From NCBI RefSeq assembly GCF_051014445.1, contig NW_027488365.1, positions 9,936,001 through 10,000,000 of the forward strand: DNA of 64,000 nt, in the 5' to 3' direction. The position numbers and the translations under genes are program-made. Positions within the stretch are counted from its first letter, which is position 1, and each line of letters begins with the position of its first letter. The notes beneath the pieces were generated by a model. The model saw only the letters and a program-made list of their open reading frames with translations, was not told the DNA's origin and made no database searches. Positions 61,491-64,000 of the stretch are shown piece by piece. Source of the DNA: Colletes latitarsis (Eukaryota > Arthropoda > Insecta > Hymenoptera > Colletidae).

Positions 61491-63600
61491 ACCTGGTTTG
61501 GATCAACATTTTAGAGGATAACGCATGTTAGGTCTAGGTTAGGTCTGGGATTTTCACTCATCAGACTCATACTTTCGCATTCTTCACATACTTGTTGAAC
61601 GGATCCTGTGTTTTTTCTGGTTTGGATCACGTAGTAATGTGGTACCACACTGAAACAGTCAATTAAACCTGGTTTTGATCAATATCTTAGAGAATAATTC
61701 ATGTTAGGTCTAGGTTAGGTCTGGGATTTGCCGTCATCAGGCTCATACTTTCGCATATTTCTCATACTTCATGGCTGGATCCTGGGCTATTTCTGGATTG
61801 GATCATGTAGTAATGTGGTACCACACTGAAACAGTCAATTAAACCTGGTTTGGATCAATATTTTTAGAGGATAACGCATGTTAGGTCTAGGTTAGCCCTG
61901 GGATTTTCACTCATGAGACTCATACTTTCGCATTCTTCACATACTTGTTGAACCGATCCTGGGTTTTTTCTGGTTTGGTTCACGTAGTAATGTGGTACCA
62001 CACTGAAACATTCAATTAAACCTGATCTTGATAAATATTTCAGAGTATAACGCATGTTAGGTCTGGGTTAGCTCTAGGATTTGCCCTCATCAGGCTCATA
62101 CTTTCGCATATTTCTCATACTTCATGGCTAGATCCTGGGCTGTTTCTGGATTGTATCACGTAGTAATGTGGTACCACGCTGAAACAGTCCATTAAACCTG
62201 GTTTCGATCAATATTTTAGAGGATAACGCAAGTTAGGTCTGGCATAGGTCTGGGATTCGCCCTCTTCAGACTCATACTTTCGCATATTTCTCATACTAGA
62301 TGGCTAGTTCCTGGGCTTTTTCTGGATTGCATCACGTAGTAATGAAGTACAACACTGAAACACTCAATTAAACCTGGTTTCGATCAATATTATTGAGGAT
62401 AACGCATGTTAGGTCTAGGTTAGGCCTGGGATTTTCACTCATCAGACTCATACTTTCGCATTCTTCACATACTTGTTGAACGGATCCTTGGTTTTTTCTG
62501 GTTTGGATCACGTAGTAATGTAGGACCACACTGAAACAGTCAATTAAACCTGGTTTGGATCAATATTTTAGAGAATAATTCATGTTAGGTCTAGGTTAGG
62601 TCTGGGATTTGCTCTCATCAGGCTCATTCTTTCGCATATTTCTCATACTTGATGGCTAGATCCTGGGCTTTTTCTGGATTGCATCTTGTAGTAATGAAGT
62701 GCAACACTGAAACAGTCAATTAAACCTGGTTTCCATCAATATCTTAGAGGACAACGCAAGTTAGGTCTGGGATAGGTCTGGGACTTGCCCTCATCACGCT
62801 CATACTTTCGCGTTTTTGACATACTTGTTGAACAGATCCTGGGTTTTTTCTGGTTTGGATCACGTAGTAGTGTGGTACCACACTGAAACAGTCCATTAAA
62901 CCAGGTTTGGATCAATATTTTTGAGGATAACGCATGTTAGGTCTAGGTTAGGTCGGGGATTTTCACTCATCAGACTCATACTTTCGCATTCTTCACATAC
63001 TTGTTGAACGGATCCTGGGTTTTTTCTGGTTTGGATCACGTAGTGATGTGGTACCACACTGAAACAGTCGATTGAACCTGGTTTCGATCAGTATTTTAGA
63101 CGATAACGCAACATAAGTCTGGGATAGGTCTGGGATTTGACCTCATCAGACTCATACTTTCGCGTTTTTCACATACTTGTTGAAGAGATCCTGGGTTTTT
63201 TCTGGTTTGGATCTCGTAGTAGTGTGGTACCACACTGAAACAGTCCATTAAACCTGGTTTGGATCAATATTTTAGAGGATAACGCATGTTAGGTCTAGGT
63301 TAGGTCTGTGATTTTCACTCATCAGACTCATACTTTCGCATTCTTCACATACTTGTTGAACGGATCCTGGGTTTTTTCTAGTTTGGATCACGTAGTAATG
63401 TGGGTCCACACTGAAACAATCAATTAAACCTGGTCTTGATAAATATTTTAGAGGATAACGCATGTTAGGTCTGGGATAGGTCTGGGATTTGCCCTCATCA
63501 GACTCATACTTTCGCACACTTCACATACTCGTTGAACAGATCCTGGGTTTTTTCTGGTTTGGATCACGTAGTAATGTGGTACCACACTGAAACAGTCGAT
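61491..63600 (+). repeat. Return of 30-mer sequence, m21 to m30 then m1 and m2
   Basis: After a B unit, the array re-enters the 30-mer at m21 (GGATCAACATTTTAG, GATCCTGTG). It runs m22, m23 (TTTTTAGAGG at 61,860), m24, m25 with its hybrid CTAGATGGCTAGTTCC, and m26-m30, then m1 (GTGGGTCC end) and m2. The distance from m23 to m1 equals that in the full copies. Small private changes include CATGAGACTC, GAACCGATCC, GGATCCTTGG and GCATCTTGTAG. Confidence 0.88.
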
Positions 63601-64000
63601 GAAACCTGGTTTCGATCAATATTTTAGAGGATAACGCAAGTTAAGTCTGGGATTGGTCTGGGATTTGACCTCATCAGACTCATACTTTCGCACACTTCAC
63701 ATACTCGTTGAACAGATCCTGGGTTATTTTCTGGTTTGGACCACATAGTAATGTGGTACCACACTGAAACAGTCGATTAAACCAGGTTTCGATCAATATT
63801 TTTGAGGATAACGCATGTTAGGTCTAGGTTAGGCCTGGGAATTTTCACTCATCAGACTCATACTTTCGTATTCTTCACATACTTGTTGAACGGATCCTGG
63901 GTTTTTTCTGGTTTTGATCACGTAGTAATGTGGTACCACACTGAAACAGTCGATTAAACCTGGTTTCGATCAGCATTTTAGAGGATAACGCAACATAAGT
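63483..64000 (+). repeat. Copy of 55,920-56,437, running off the window
   Basis: At a constant offset of 7,563 bp (43 monomers) the last ~518 bp repeat the earlier segment closely. Shared private variants include GTTAAGTCTGGGATTGG, GGACCACATAG, GGGAATTTTCACTC, CGTATTCTTC, GGTTTTGATCACG, GATCAGCATTTTAG and AACATAAG. The match is still running at the last base, so a larger repeat probably continues beyond the window. Confidence 0.85.

Larger units (their letters stand above)
1..64000 (+). repeat. Tandem satellite array, ~176-bp monomer
   Basis: The landmark CACACTGAAA recurs at 1, 178, 354 and 530 and then at about 176-bp steps to the end of the window. All monomers I followed lie in the same orientation. 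A typical unit carries, in order: a CCACACTGAAACAG start, TTAAACCTGGTTTCGATCAA, ATTTTAGAGGATAACGC, two copies of an 11-bp word (GTTAGGTCTRG), a CTCATCAG box, CATACTTTCGC, a subfamily-specific block, GATCCTGGG, a T tract, CTGGTTTGGATCACGTAG and a terminal GTGGTA. Single monomers vary from about 165 to 187 bp, mainly by T-tract length and gain or loss of the 11-bp word. I found no interruption by genes or transposons. The likely setting is centromeric or pericentromeric heterochromatin. This is inferred from organisation only; no chromosomal position can be read from the sequence. Confidence 0.97.

Noticed and set aside
1..64000. CENP-B box (TTCG, four bases, A, two bases, CGGG).
   Set aside because: TTTCGATCAATATTTT matches the TTCG....A half but has TTTT where CGGG is required. 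I found no full match on either strand of the consensus.
1..64000. The honey bee AluI satellite, which is also about 176 bp long.
   Set aside because: That family is defined by an AluI site (AGCT) in each unit. AGCT is absent from this consensus and occurs only sporadically (for example near 124 and 5,883). Equal length alone is not evidence. A database search with the monomer would settle it.
1..64000. CRISPR array or other prokaryotic repeat system.
   Set aside because: Repeats are contiguous 176-bp units with no unique spacers, no leader and no cas genes.
1..64000. The window as a telomere or subtelomere because of TTAGG.
   Set aside because: TTAGG never forms a run of consecutive pentamers here, so there is no telomeric tract.

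Overview
The whole 64-kb window is one uninterrupted tandem satellite array. A monomer of about 176 bp (about 363 copies by arithmetic, roughly 40% G+C in the consensus I read off) repeats head to tail in one orientation from first to last base. I found no gene, RNA gene, transposon, CRISPR array, operon or unique spacer. The short minus-strand reading frames of 63 to 89 codons are the same piece of monomer seen again and again. The period is not a multiple of three, and I do not annotate them as genes. Both window ends cut through a monomer, so neither array edge is visible.

The organism is a eukaryote. A homogeneous array of nucleosome-length monomers with higher-order repeats is typical of centromeric or pericentromeric heterochromatin. 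I cannot name the species. The consensus keeps 5 CpGs per monomer against about 7 expected from its base composition, which argues weakly against a heavily CpG-methylated, CpG-depleted genome such as a mammal's. TTAGG, the insect telomere pentamer, occurs inside the monomer, but only once or twice per period and not as a telomere array.

Monomers fall into at least five subfamilies. They are told apart by the bases after a conserved CTTTCG box and by the last bases of the unit: A (GCATTC), B (GCATAT with TTGATGG and a GAAGTACAAC end), C (GCGTTT), D (GCATAT with TTCATGG) and E (GCACAC). Their order is not random. A, then B or D, then C is the basic trimer (about 528 bp), and the larger units are built largely from it.

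Layout: 1-10,620 is a divergent zone with only short local duplications. 10,736-18,540 holds an 11-monomer-offset duplication and a 10-monomer higher-order repeat (1,761 bp). 18,540-23,616 is a mosaic with a 5-monomer repeat. 23,617-26,778 is a 6-monomer repeat (about 1,057 bp). 26,779-33,389 is a mosaic of deletion derivatives. 33,390-49,017 is the most homogeneous part, with a 30-monomer unit of exactly 5,285 bp present in two full copies and one 28-monomer copy. 49,018-53,242 is a rearranged 24-monomer derivative. 53,243-61,490 is a looser mosaic. 61,491-63,600 returns to the last third of the 30-mer. The last ~518 bp repeat 55,920-56,437.

The main interest is evolutionary. The 30-mer, its 28-mer and 24-mer derivatives and several hybrid monomers are a readable record of unequal crossover and local amplification, with junctions that can be placed to within 18-60 bp. 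I saw no sign of a previously undescribed enzymatic or defence system.
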